From positions 9,197,501-9,261,500 of the forward strand of contig NC_016131.3 in the NCBI RefSeq assembly GCF_000005505.3: a stretch of DNA of 64,000 nucleotides, in the 5' to 3' direction. Every line of letters starts with the position of its first letter. The stretch's first letter is position 1. The translations under genes were made by a program, and so were the position numbers. The stretch comes from Brachypodium distachyon (lineage: Eukaryota > Streptophyta > Magnoliopsida > Poales > Poaceae). Below the pieces are notes generated by a model that was given only the letters and a program-made list of their open reading frames with translations, searched no databases and had not been told where the DNA came from. This document shows, piece by piece, positions 11,822 through 22,479 of this stretch.

Positions 11822-13372
11822 ATGGAAGAGGTTGTAGTTTTGATTGTCGGTGCAGGGCCAGCAGGTCTCGCAACAACAGCGTGCCTCAGCCAATTCTCCA
11901 TCCCCTATGTCATTGTTGAGCGTGAGAATTGTAGTGCGTCACTGTGGCGCAACCGTGCATATGATCGTTTCAAGCTGCATCTTGCCAAGGAGTTTTGTGA
12001 GCTACCACACATGTCATATCCAGTAGATGCACCCACATACATACCAAATAACCAGTTTGTCAAGTACTTGGATGATTATATTGAGCATTTCAATATTCAA
12101 CCAAAGTACCTAACTGCCGTTGAGTCATCCACATACGACATTGATGGAAAATGTTGGTGTATCATGGCGCGTGATATGACAAGCTGCATGGTAGTCAATT
12201 ACATGGCTAGGTTTCTTGTTGTGGCAAGTGGTGAGAATAGTGCCGCAAATATTCCAATGTTCCTTGGACAACAAACCTTTCCAAATGTGTCCATCCACTC
12301 ATCAAAGATTGCTTACGACCTTGTGACTCATGGTGCCAATACTTTTCTTGTTATTCGAAGTTCGGTATGTTTATTGTACCTTCTTTTTTTGACCATGCTA
12401 TATCTTCTCATTTGATAGACATATAGACTTACCATTATTAGCACTAGATAGTTTTCATGGGTACGATAAGTTTAAACCAATGAATTAATTCATAGTATTG
12501 TGCATTTAACTATTTCGCCTCCCCCTCCCCAACCCATCAAAGAGAACTAAAAAATGCAATAGAAGTAAATATACGACTTTCTTGCAGATTCATATAATTT
12601 CACCTCTTTCCTTGCAGATTCATGTAATGACAAAGGAATTAATCCGGTTAGGGATGACACTAGTCCGTCATCTTCCACCAAAGTGGGTGGATCATCTCCT
12701 CATGATGATGGCGGATTTCGTATTCGGAGACCTATCCAAATATGGCATCATGAGACCCAAAAAAGATCCATTGGTCCTTAAGTCAGAAACTGGCTGATCC
12801 ACTGTGATTGATGTTGGCACAGTAGGGCTAATCAAGAAAGGAACCATCAAAGTGAGCATATTTTTGGCCATGGTACAAATCGCATAATGAGAATGTATTG
12901 TCTATATATATAATAAGATTTAAATTTGTTCATATAATACATTGTAGGTGCAGGGAATGGTTACTAAGATCAAGGGCAAAACAATTGAATTTCAAGGTGG
13001 CAATGAAGCCTCCTTCGATGCAATTGTGTTCGCAACGGGATACAAAAGCACATCGAACACGTGGCTCAAGGTACCATCATTGATATTAAAATTTCTCTGC
13101 GTGCAATTCCTCTACATGCAACAATCATCCGGTGTTCTAATAGGTGTATTGTGATTTGTGAGTGCAGAATGGTGAGAGCATGTTGAATGACAATGGCTTG
13201 CCAAATAAGGAATTCCCAAATCATTGGAAGGTGAAAATGGGTTGTATTGTGCTGGGTTGGCGAGGAGGGGATGGCCGGTATTACTATAGATGCCAAGAAC
13301 ATCGCCAATGACATTAAGTCCAACCTAGACTCTGTTTGGCTCAAGAAATATTTTCCAGCGAGGGGAAAATAG
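11822..13372 (+). pseudogene. YUCCA-type flavin monooxygenase pseudogene
   Basis: Four exon-like blocks remain: 11822..12364, 12618..12851, 12948..13070 and 13168..13372. The FAD-binding motif VGAGPAGLA is near the start, and FATGYKS, typical of this family, is in block 3. Intact relatives convert indole-3-pyruvate to auxin (the YUC step). Lesions seen: between IHSSK and IAYDLVTHGAN about 20-25 residues are missing, which removes the NADPH-binding glycine motif; block 2 has an in-frame TGA at 12796 where relatives have Arg; and block 4 has two separate 1-bp losses, after NHWK and before the MAGI-type segment. The acceptor region before block 2 is partly duplicated (12582-12617). The gene is clearly dead. 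Assignment to a YUC10-like subgroup is a guess. Confidence 0.88.
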
Positions 13373-14572
13373 ATCCTGTCGCACCAGGGAAACTAAGAAA
13401 AATTGCGGACGTGCCAGTGTACTGTGTACACAAGAAAAAGGGGAGAAATCGTATATTTTATTAATCTGTTTGAGATTACAAAATACAATTCCTCGTGCGC
13501 TCCGTGGCATGCTTGCACGGCTTGATTGACAAGGCGATTGTGGTCATCCCTTGGTTCACCGTCTCGGAACGCTCCCGCTTAATTACTCCCGCGGGGTTAA
13601 ACCCGCAAGAAACCTCCGATTAAGCTGATGTGGTCGTCTTCATGTCTTCGCTTCGCTTCACCTATGCATGTATGGGTGGTGATCGTGTGGGTGCTGGCAG
13701 AACCCGTGTACAAGACGGTACACACACCGTTGAGCGTGGCCTTAGCCGTGGCCACACCCACCCTGTCGCCGAGCCTCGTCGGTCTCGACGACCTAAAAGT
13801 GGAGTTGGTGTAGATGTATGATGCCGCTTGGCTCGAACATTCCGACGATTCGGCAGCTTCGTCGGGGACGCGGTGAATCCATCCCGCGGGAGTGATTAAT
13901 TGGAGAAGACCTGCAGACCAGCGGACGCCTCCCGACGACACGAAGAACACGCTGCTGATGACGACAGCGTTCGAGTGAACGCCCCTCGTGCTGCGGCAAC
14001 CTGTATGTCGGCTCGACCTGTTCGTCAAGGTAGTGCTCCACGTGGAGCGGCCACTGTGCGGACGTCGCTCACGTCCGCACCGTCGCGGATAGTGGCGCTC
14101 GGGCGGACGTCGGCAGGTTATCGATGAAGACGGAGCCCCGCGTAGGGCGGGCGCCATAACGCGGCGATCCTCTTGTACCTGGCATTGACAGCGGCGCGCG
14201 ATGGCCGTCATGATCACTTTGAAAAGTGATCGAGGACATCACGCCACCAAGCTCCGTAGATGGCTGAGCAGGACGACGGTGCTCGGGCTCCACAGCACCA
14301 TCACCATGCTAGATGCAGGAGAGGATCGAGTCGAGGATAGGGGTAAGAGTAGATTAATATTCACCGTAGTCGTTATGGGACTGATGTCGATGACACATGA
14401 TGAACCTGTATGTCTCAGCTTCTCGCCGGCGTCCAGCCGTACGTGGTGTTGTCACCGGATGGCCGAGTGTTAGCAGTCTTCCTCTGTTCATCGGATCTAC
14501 CATCGCCTCCCTCCGTCCCTCGACTTCTCTGCTCTCCAAAAAAAATCCTCCCTCGTGCCTGCAGTGTCCGGC

Positions 14573-14583
14573 GCCTTATATAG
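14573..14583 (-). promoter_or_regulatory. Orphan TATA box
   Basis: Read on the minus strand the sequence is CCTATATAAGGCGCC, a strong plant TATA context. An ATG lies about 80 bp downstream on the minus strand, but its reading frame stops soon after and has no recognisable product. Promoter function is inferred only. Confidence 0.35.
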
Positions 14584-14861
14584 GCAGGCAGCAGACGTAC
14601 CTGGCGATTGCGATGCGCTCCGGACTTCGGGCGCAAGTTAAGCTGGACGCTTTTATCTCCTTGCGATCTCTTCTCTCGTGTTTATCTCTTCCGGGATTTT
14701 GCGCGTCTGACGCGATCCCAACCGTCGGCGGCTTGGTCAAGCCGAACAGACACCGATTCGTGCCCGATTAGCTAGCTAGCTGCCTTGGCCGGGACATGCA
14801 TCGAGTCCATCATGCATGCATGCGAGTAGCCGGATGGCGGTGATGACTTGTATTTACGTAC

Positions 14862-14907
14862 ATCCGTCCGTGGCCGGTAGGTATACCGTCCGTGGCCGGT
14901 AGGTATA
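14862..14907. repeat. Two-copy 22-bp tandem repeat
   Basis: CCGTCCGTGGCCGGTAGGTA followed by TA/TC occurs twice head to tail, next to further CCGG-rich short repeats. No function is apparent. Confidence 0.7.
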
Positions 14908-15455
14908 CTGGCCGTATTCGGCCGGCCGGACAAGCGGTGGTATCCGTATACGAATACGGTACCGAGTCCACAGATCAAGCCATGTATGTGTTGGGTTGCT
15001 CATGAACAACTCCAAGTATTATATCATACAAACATGTGCAATTTCTTTTGTGTGTATTGGTTGTAATTTTAACGAAGTTAATCTACGGTCTTATTTTCTT
15101 TTCCTCTAGTTAAAATTACAACTAATATGCCACTGCCTGTTATTTTCTTTTCCTCCAATTTTTTTCATGATTTTTCCTACTCCGTCTTACAACCGATGCC
15201 ACCACACCCGCATGTCAACCTCGACGGCAACATGAGTTGCCTACACAGAAAATAAAAATATATAGTTTGTGATTTTGTTGACCCGTAGCAACTCGCGGGC
15301 ACACCTGCTAGTATGTGTGTGTGTGTATAGCGCGGCAAAATAGCGTTCAACAGACTCTATGTCCCTGTATGACTAAATTAGCTTATGTATTCGTTTACTA
15401 AGAGAAGAGTGCTAGGTATTGATATTCTTGCAACAATGTGATGTTATAAATTTTA

Positions 15456-15676
15456 AGGTCTGTCTGGGACAGCTCCAGCTCCACAGATTTGGTGGAGCTG
15501 GTCATTCATAACTCCACTTTTTCGTGGAGTTAGAGCTGTAAATAGTTGGAAGATGTTTTGTAGTCTTTTATTATTTCATTCTTGATTTAATGACAGCTCT
15601 AACTCCACATAAAATTGAAGCTTTCAATGACCCGCCCCACCAACTCTGTGGAGCTAGAGCTGTCCCAAACACACAC
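15456..15676. mobile_element. Tourist-like MITE
   Basis: The left end contains CTGGGACAGCTCCAGCTCCA. The right end read on the minus strand contains TTGGGACAGCTCTAGCTCCA. Both are flanked by TTA (15453-15455, 15677-15679), the target size of PIF/Harbinger MITEs. It is 221 bp with no coding sequence. Confidence 0.7.
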
Positions 15677-16216
15677 TTAGTTCCTGTGAGGATGTTTGAA
15701 AAATGTATTATCTTTCTAATGTCGTTTCTTGTCATAATAAACATTTAGTCATGTGTAAGTCTCCAAATTTTACCAAATGGGTTGATTTTTTCTATCAGTT
15801 TTAGTTTCATCATCCATAATTAATAACCTAGTAGTTTTAGCCTAAAAAATTCTCATCGTTGTCTTGGAGTAATATTTACAATTACCTCTACCGATCATAA
15901 ATATCGTAACATTCTCATATTTTCTTCAGTTTCTCTGTCCTTCAAAACTAACTGTGATTCTCCTCATTCTCAAAGGGGTATTTGTTAATTAACCCAAAGT
16001 ATGAAAGTACCCCTTAATTTTGAGTATAGAGGGTGCAGCGGAGGAGCTCCCAAAAATTAATTAACACGAAGATGCTTATCCCAAATGAGATGTATCCTTT
16101 TTTCACGCTTAAAGATCTGTTTGCAATTCACACAACAATTATTCCTTTTCGTTGGAATTGTAAGGCGCAAGTAGTTTGACTATGTAATTAAACATTTTGA
16201 CCAACAATCAATCCTA

Positions 16217-16495
16217 CCAACATTTTGACCAACATTTTGCCATGTGTTGTTGGCATATTTGGAAGCAGCGCAATAATGTATTTTCGAGGTATTAGGCCTT
16301 CCTTCAGATCTTGGAGGAGAGATTTTGTTGAGAACATTTCTTTGCTTCAACATAGATTTAAACCGTCCTGGGTAGCCCCTTTTCTCCTTTGGCTGAGGTC
16401 TTTACCTTAGCTTTGTAATTTTAACCCTGTACATATTTTTGATTAATGAAAACGACTCACTGTCGGGGCCTCCCCTACAGTTTCCGGTCAAAAAA
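16217..16495 (+). mobile_element. 5'-truncated LINE, 3' end only
   Basis: The fragment encodes a C-terminal LINE-like stretch (FRGIRPSFRSWRRDF...HRFKPSWVAPFL, stop at 16410), then a short 3' region ending in a run of A at about 16490-16497. The 11-bp sequence AATCAATCCTA occurs immediately before (16206-16216) and after (16496-16506), as expected of a target-site duplication. The 5' junction shows short repeats of AACATTTTGACCAAC. Confidence 0.75.
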
Positions 16496-16506
16496 AATCA
16501 ATCCTA

Positions 16507-17940
16507 TTATTTAGATTGTGTTAAACATATTAAATATTACTTAATTGGTACTAAGCGCTTTCTTTTGATTGGGATTTCACAATTTTTCACAAAATATAGC
16601 ACGAATGATATACAGTTTAATTCGAATTTGGCAGTCAATTGCTATGTCCGACTTACATGATAGCAAGGAAAGATTACTTGAAATGAAAGAACAATCAAAA
16701 AATTGTCAGCATTGTTATACATTTATCTCGCAAATATTTTGGAAACATTAATGAACTGATCCTCAATGTGTTCTGTGCCATTACCATTTGAACAAAAACA
16801 AAACTAGAACCAAAATGCATGGCTCACCAGCCCCAAATATCATTTTCTCCATGCATGTACTACTTCTGAGTAAATTCTACTCCTTCCGTCCGAAATATGA
16901 ATGTTCTAAATCAAACTTATTAAAGTTTGTGAAAGAACTCTTTAGTTGTGATACGTGAAACGATTTGTCTAGTCTTATTAGGAAAAAAAAATATCAACAC
17001 ATCTACAACTTCAAATTAGTTTTACATGAAACGATTTTTGTAAAAGACGAGGACTTGACAGTTCAGACGTATAATTATTATGAGCACAGAAAATGGTACG
17101 GAGTACGGTGTACCAGATGCTTTCAATTTTATCTGGTTATATGATTTTTGGTGAACAGTTGCGGCTTGCCACACTTATGCGCCATATCGAAAACACAAGC
17201 TAACAAATTTGGGCATCATTTGACCAAGTCAACTGTCACATCGTCCTGACACTTGGACCAGTCTTGTTAGTTTGGGAAGGTACAAAAGTGTCACAAGGTC
17301 ATAATAACTACCTCAATCGGGAGGGAGGGCTATCGGGAGGAAGGAGAAGGTGTTGAAGAAGAAGGAAAGGGAAAATAAAAATGCTTTGGAGCGGGGTCGA
17401 AAGCGGGTGTGAGGTCGAAGGGGTGCACGACCCGAATGCCCAGCAATGTCGACCTATGCTGCTCGGAATTGGGGCGAGCTAAATTTGGCGTGTGGATTGG
17501 GTTCTCAATATTGTGCCCGAATACCACGAATGAATGAATGTCTAGACCAGCCAAACATCTTGAATCTTGGAATTTGATACTTATACAATGCCAATGTCTA
17601 ATACCAAGGCTGAATATCTACATCCAAACAAGGTGTAACTAAAATGTGGCAAGGTATCTACGGGAGTCAAATGTTGATCCAAGAGTTCTCATACTGTCCC
17701 ACATCAGATTCGTATCTGAATCCAACAGCATAGCGATTAGAACTGGAATTTGGCTATATATAGTTATGTCGATCGGTACACAGCCGCGTGCGTTTGCATT
17801 GCATCCCTAAACTCAGAGCTGCCTGGTGTAGCTTCCGTACGTGGTCACCTTGGCCGATTTTATTTACGATCAATACCCTCTGGGAAGATCAGATCTGATC
17901 GCCGATAGCTAACCGCAAGTGGTGGTATCATGCAACACAT
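16507..17940. other. Intergenic, nothing recognised
   Basis: AT-rich sequence with a degenerate Stowaway-like start near 16880 (TACTCCTTCCGTCCGAAAT) but no clear partner end. The last ~150 bp before 17941 may hold the old promoter of the F-box pseudogene. Confidence 0.45.
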
Positions 17941-18663
17941 ATGCTATTCGTGTCTGCAACTCTGCAAGAAGATGCATCCACCAGCTTCCCCGCGGGAAAC
18001 CGGCGGGAGCCCCACGGCGAAGGACGCCAACTGGGAAGGTGGGAATCGCTCCAAGAGGATCTGATCCGTCTGGTCGCCTCGCGTTTGCTGGCCGGAGATT
18101 TCCTCGACTACGTCCGCTTCCGCGCCGTTTGCAAGGTCTGGCGATCAGCCGCGGTCTCTCCGCGTGGCCGCGGCGTCGTTGACCCATGTTTCCACCCACG
18201 CCGCTGGATGATGTTCCCCGAGGGCCGCAACAGACATCGAAGAAAACGCTATCTTCACCGGAGAAAGGAATCTGTGTGTTTCTTCCAAGACATTCCCCAC
18301 CGTCATGGCTAATAATATTGTCTGTTTCCGTCCCAAGGAGGGCTATTTTGCACGATACAACATCGGCACGAACACATGGTCCGAAGCAATGGATAAGTGC
18401 AGCCTAGATGGCACTAGGCAGAACGACCAGGTCAGCTGGGTGGTACAAGGTGGTCCTCCTGAGCAGGGCCCTTGCAGCCTTATCTCCCATTTATTAACAT
18501 GTTGCTCTCCCCTGTACTGGTATGTACACAAACATTTAGGTTTCTTTTGTGCATAATAATAACTGTCATGCCGTTTGATTAACTATCACATTTTTATTCC
18601 TTTGGGCATGCTTGTAGGAACAAAGGAAGAATGTACTCTCCGTATGTGTGTCGTCATGTTTGA
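17941..18663 (+). pseudogene. F-box / DUF295 (KIB-type) protein pseudogene
   Basis: Block 1 carries an F-box: WESLQEDLIRLVASRLLAGD, DYVRFRAVCKVWRSA and then VDPCFHPRRWMMFPEG, typical of grass DUF295 F-box proteins, which act as substrate receptors of SCF ubiquitin ligases. At about 18230 the frame changes, and the next homologous segment (NNIVCFRPKEGYFARYNIGT) belongs to the C-terminal part of the DUF295 domain, so the middle of a usual ~350-400-residue protein is gone. The C-terminus continues through GPCSLISHLLTCC, a donor after 18519, and a last exon 18618..18663 ending WNKGRMYS... and TGA, so the original last intron is still visible. A further frame change lies upstream of the F-box near 18030. 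Confidence 0.8.
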
Positions 18664-18803
18664 GTGGAAGGTGAAGAAAGAGTTTCGGGAAGGAAGTTAG
18701 GTACTAGTATTGTCCTTGTTGTAAGCGGTGGGAGCTCTATTTTTACTTTCTGCACTTCTAACCAAACAAACCCGTTTTTTTGGCAATTTGAGGTGATCAG
18801 AGT

Positions 18804-19126
18804 TTTTTCTAAAATACACCAAAACCGGTGTATCATATATTGAAGAAGAAGACCGCGAAGCGGTTACAATGCACGTAGGCCAAAATTATTTTGGTTGGTT
18901 GTGTGGTGGCCAGGCAAGTGTGGTCGGCCCTCCTTGTTCCATGGGGCAAACCTGATTGGGTCCCAACGGGACAGTTGTCACTTGCCAAGTGGTGGACGAG
19001 TCTGGAGACAACCAACCGGATAGATATGAAGAACCTAAACACAGCCATCACCCTTGTTTGCTGGTGCATTTGGCGACATAGAACTCTATAGTCCTTTGAT
19101 GTTAAGCGCCTTGTGTTAGCAGGATG
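18804..19126. mobile_element. LINE fragment with internal inversion (twin-priming structure)
   Basis: The direct repeat GAGGTGATCAGAGT flanks the segment (18790-18803 and 19127-19140). Next to the left copy the minus strand reads as a LINE 3' end: a region with CCTACGTGCATTGTAACCGC, then GATACACCGG...TGTATTTTAG and AAAAAA. The rest (about 18886-19126) codes in the opposite, plus direction for a zf-RVT-like LINE segment (VVARQVWSALLVPWGKPDWV, ITLVCWCIWRHR). A 3' tail joined to an inverted more-5' piece inside one target duplication is what twin priming produces. The insert lies 140 bp after the F-box pseudogene. Confidence 0.65.
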
Positions 19127-19400
19127 GAGGTGATCAGAGTAGACCTCAAGAATTTCAGCAATAAACATCACATTTTTTCTTTACCTCTGTCCAGTTCTCA
19201 TTTATAAGTGTTTGTGGTCAATGTTTGAATAGCTTCCCATCGGTCAATTTCACTACAGAGTAAAGCACCTCCATATGAACAATCAATTCATTCTTTATTT
19301 TCCTTCCGTACTTAGACATCCATATAGTGTCTCTTGAGATAAATAAACTCTTGTGGTTGTAGAGAGCAAGAGAACTAGGATTATATTTAGAGAGATAGAT

Positions 19401-19418
19401 CTCTCTCTCTCTCTCTCT
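19401..19418. repeat. (CT)n microsatellite
   Basis: Nine CT dinucleotides in the region downstream of RMI2. Confidence 0.85.
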
Positions 19419-19641
19419 GCTCGTAAGATACAGAGAAACAATCGCTAGATTTAGGTCTTTTCGCCAGCACCACTCCACAACAATGCAGGAGTCATAAGGA
19501 ACAAACGAGGGTGCGAACCAGGCGATGACACAGGTACAGAGGGAACTAGAGAAGCAGTGGCAGCTATGTAAGAGCGTTTGCCGTTGGGGATGCATGGGCT
19601 ACACTGAAACCAAGCATCAGGATAGAAACATGCACCGGTGC

Positions 19642-21872
19642 TCAAGATGGGGAGCCAGCACGCGAGTAGAAGAAGTTGTACGCCTCGGTTACTTCCATAT
19701 ACCACATTGCTTCACGGTCGGGATGCGCAGAGAGATCAACTATCTTGTGCACCTGTAACGATCAAGTTCAGAGATGTTGGAATTTCAGCTATACTTGGCA
19801 TTGGAGCACAAACAGTGACCCGCAACTAAAGGTTTGCATTTGAAAGACAAAAATTGCTTGCTTAAATTTGCACAGAGTGTGACGAAATATCATCAAACTA
19901 ACTTTGTACTAAAACCCCGACACGGATTGGAGGGAGTAATATATAATAACTGCAATATCTAGGGAGGCAAAAACAAATGGGATCACAACCAAACTTGCTT
20001 CCCCATTTTCCTTTTAAGATGTACCAGACTGCCAGATGCTGGTAGAAGCATGCACTAAGTGTCAGAATAATCCTTATCAATTAGTTATCTATTCTTAACT
20101 TGTACCAGGAGGATAAGAATGCAAAAAAAAAAACAGCAACAATACTACTGGAAAGTACAGTTTCAATATTGCCCATACATAATGCTTGTATAAATGTTGA
20201 AGGGGACGAACACTAAGAAGGAATAGGCCCACTAATATACCCAATGTACCCTAGTGAACGAGTCTAAAATGTGTATTATCCCCCCTCTTCCTTTTAAAGG
20301 CATAATAAAAGACCCCCCTTATGTACATATCTCAATGGGAAATCGTGCTTTAATTTCTCAAAGCAGTAAATATCTTGAATAAACAAAGGGGGAATGATAT
20401 GCTAGCATGTATTACTATTACTACACGTTCTGTTATTCTTGATGAGTTCGAATGATAAGTTGGAAGCAGATTCAACCAGAAACTTCAACCAATCAAGGGC
20501 TGGCAGACTTATCACTGAATACACTTCGAAGAATAACAGGCCCCAAATCAGGAGTGTGTTGAAGTTAAAGGCAGAACAACTCCCACGGGTGAGACTGCTA
20601 AACTGTACGTGATCACTGGCATGCATTACTGTTTTTTACAATAAGCTCAGTCTTTTTCGAGAAAATGCAAAAGCTTAGTGTCTCGTTGTATTACATTAGA
20701 TAGGACAAAAATTGATTACAGCCTCAAGCGAAACAAAAAGAGAGGTTGGGAAGAATAGACAAAGATGTCTAAAAAGTCTAAACCACAGATGCATTCTATC
20801 TTTCTTATCTTGTTCGTATATGACCATAGGTCAGGCAAGCCTGAAACTACAGATGTTTTGCAAGTTCAGGTTTTCAAATTATGAGTGCATGGTGGAAATA
20901 TGCATGTAAGCAACAAAGGGAGTGGGAGAGGGAGATGGAACCTTCATCATTGGTAGATTCTCTGAAGACTCCGGGGCAATATATGCCCCAATTATAAACA
21001 CATACATCCCTAGAACATAGAATAGGGACATCAACTAGAGTAAAGAAATCAGGAATAAGGAAAAAGCCTAACATGGTTGGACGCGCAGACCATGAACAGA
21101 GTAAAAGCATTGCGAACACTAGATACTAAGTAGCGCTTTACCATTTAAACAGACTCCAGCACAAAGCATACATTACCAGAGTATTTAGGTTTCAATGGTA
21201 CTCCCTCCGATCCTAACTAAAACAACGACAAGAATTTAGGATCGGAGGGAGTAGTTAGGATTGTTAAACCAAGATATACTTGCATAAAGTTTCATACATT
21301 ACTAATGAGTAACACTCAGTACATGATACATCTGTTATTTTTCGTTTAGGGGAAATGCTGTTACTGCTCGACAGCAGCAAAACCATATATGCATTTTTTT
21401 TTCTTTTGTATAAACCATGTACTTCGTATGCAATATATTAACTTCGCACAAGCAAAGTTGCTAATTATACACATCAAAACGGAGAACTCAAAACCGAATA
21501 AGAGAGAATCCTTGATCCGGAGAACCTGGCCGCCAGGACTGGCCCTCGGCATGTTTGGATTGGAGAATGAGCTCGGTGACGCAGGAGCCGTCATCCAGAG
21601 AAAGTGTCCCATCGCCTGTGCTGTAGTCCGCGTGCACGATCACGCCCTGCCGGCCGCTGCAAGTCGTCAGGGCTCCGAGCAAGGAATGAGGAATGGGGGC
21701 GGATGGGGAAGAAAGAGGCGGCGGGGTCGGGAGTTGGGACCTGGAGCCAGGCGCGCTGGAAGCGGATGCCGAAGAGCATCTGTGCGGGGGAGGAGCCCTC
21801 GGAGGAGGGAGCCGTGGTGGAGCCTGCTAGCTGGGAGCCGAAGAGCTTCAGCGCCGCGAGCGTGAAGTCCAT
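19642..21872 (-). CDS. RMI2: RecQ-mediated genome instability protein 2 (RMI2) homologue
   Basis: Small OB-fold protein of the RecQ helicase-TOP3-RMI1 complex, which dissolves double Holliday junctions in the nucleus. Four exons (minus strand): 21872..21741, 21646..21526, 21009..20942, 19752..19642; 143 aa, the usual family length. The start gives MDFTLAALKLFGSQL; an upstream in-frame ATG at 21899 gives only a short basic extension. Conserved pieces: RFQRAWLQGVIV, GDGTLSLDDGSCVTELIL, YIAPESSENLPMMK, VHKIVDLSAHPDREAMWYME and EAYNFFY before the stop. The core OB strands and the C-terminal helix are present. The intron 3 donor (AAG|GTTCCA) is weak but phase and homology require it. A 51-bp Stowaway MITE lies in intron 2. 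Confidence 0.9.
21201..21251. mobile_element. Very short Stowaway MITE in RMI2 intron 2
   Basis: Only 51 bp: CTCCCTCCGATCCTAA to TTAGGATCGGAGGGAG, flanked by TA (21199-21200, 21252-21253). Nearly all of the element is terminal inverted repeat, so it is an internal-deletion derivative. Confidence 0.85.
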
Positions 21873-22479
21873 GGCGCCGCCGCGAGGTCGTCCTTCCATT
21901 TCTTTTTCCCTTGCGGCTGCGAGTCTCGAAAAGTTGAAATAGAAGTCGGGGCTGGCAAGCCTGTGCAGAGAGACGATACGGGCTTAAAGGGTGGTCCGTC
22001 TGGGCCAAGGGTCTGTTTGGATCGAGCCCTAATTTAGCCTGTTACCGTAGAACATTGGAGGTTAGAGGAGCCGGTGAAGATTGGTTAAATCACCCATACT
22101 CATCGAACACACGCCTCTGCTCTGCCCCCGCCGGCCCGTCAAGCACACTGCCTCCTCCCGGTGCAGTACAATTTGAAGCTTCGTAAAAAGTAAAACTCGT
22201 CGTAGCCTTCATCATCTCGTTGGTCACGAGCTCCAGGCTCCATGTACGATCGTGCCTGTACGCAGCCACGCAGGAAAGGAAAAGAAAAAATACACCATCG
22301 TTCTTGTTTTTCGCTTCGAGAGGTTTAATCAGTTTCGGCAAGAACAAGTTTCGCATGGCATGGCAGTCGCAGTCGAGTGTTTGGCACAGGCACGAGTTTG
22401 CCAGCAGTGACGCTGGCTGACGGCAGCCTCGGCCGGTCGGCGTACTACTCCTTGGACTGCAATCTCGACATCTCGTAGA

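Larger units (their letters stand above)
13373..15455. other. Intergenic, GC-rich part with unassigned open frames
   Basis: From 13500 to 14770 the sequence is GC-rich and carries overlapping open frames on both strands, the longest on the minus strand (13597-14217). I recognise no domain, and adjacent frames are interrupted. A consensus TATA box for minus-strand transcription lies at about 14573-14583. It may be the remains of a minus-strand gene. The segment 14760-15455 is low-complexity and AT-rich. Confidence 0.35.

Noticed and set aside
13597..14217. 206-codon open frame on the minus strand
   Set aside because: Arg/Ser/Thr-rich with no recognisable domain; neighbouring frames are equally open. 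Kept only as an unassigned GC-rich stretch.
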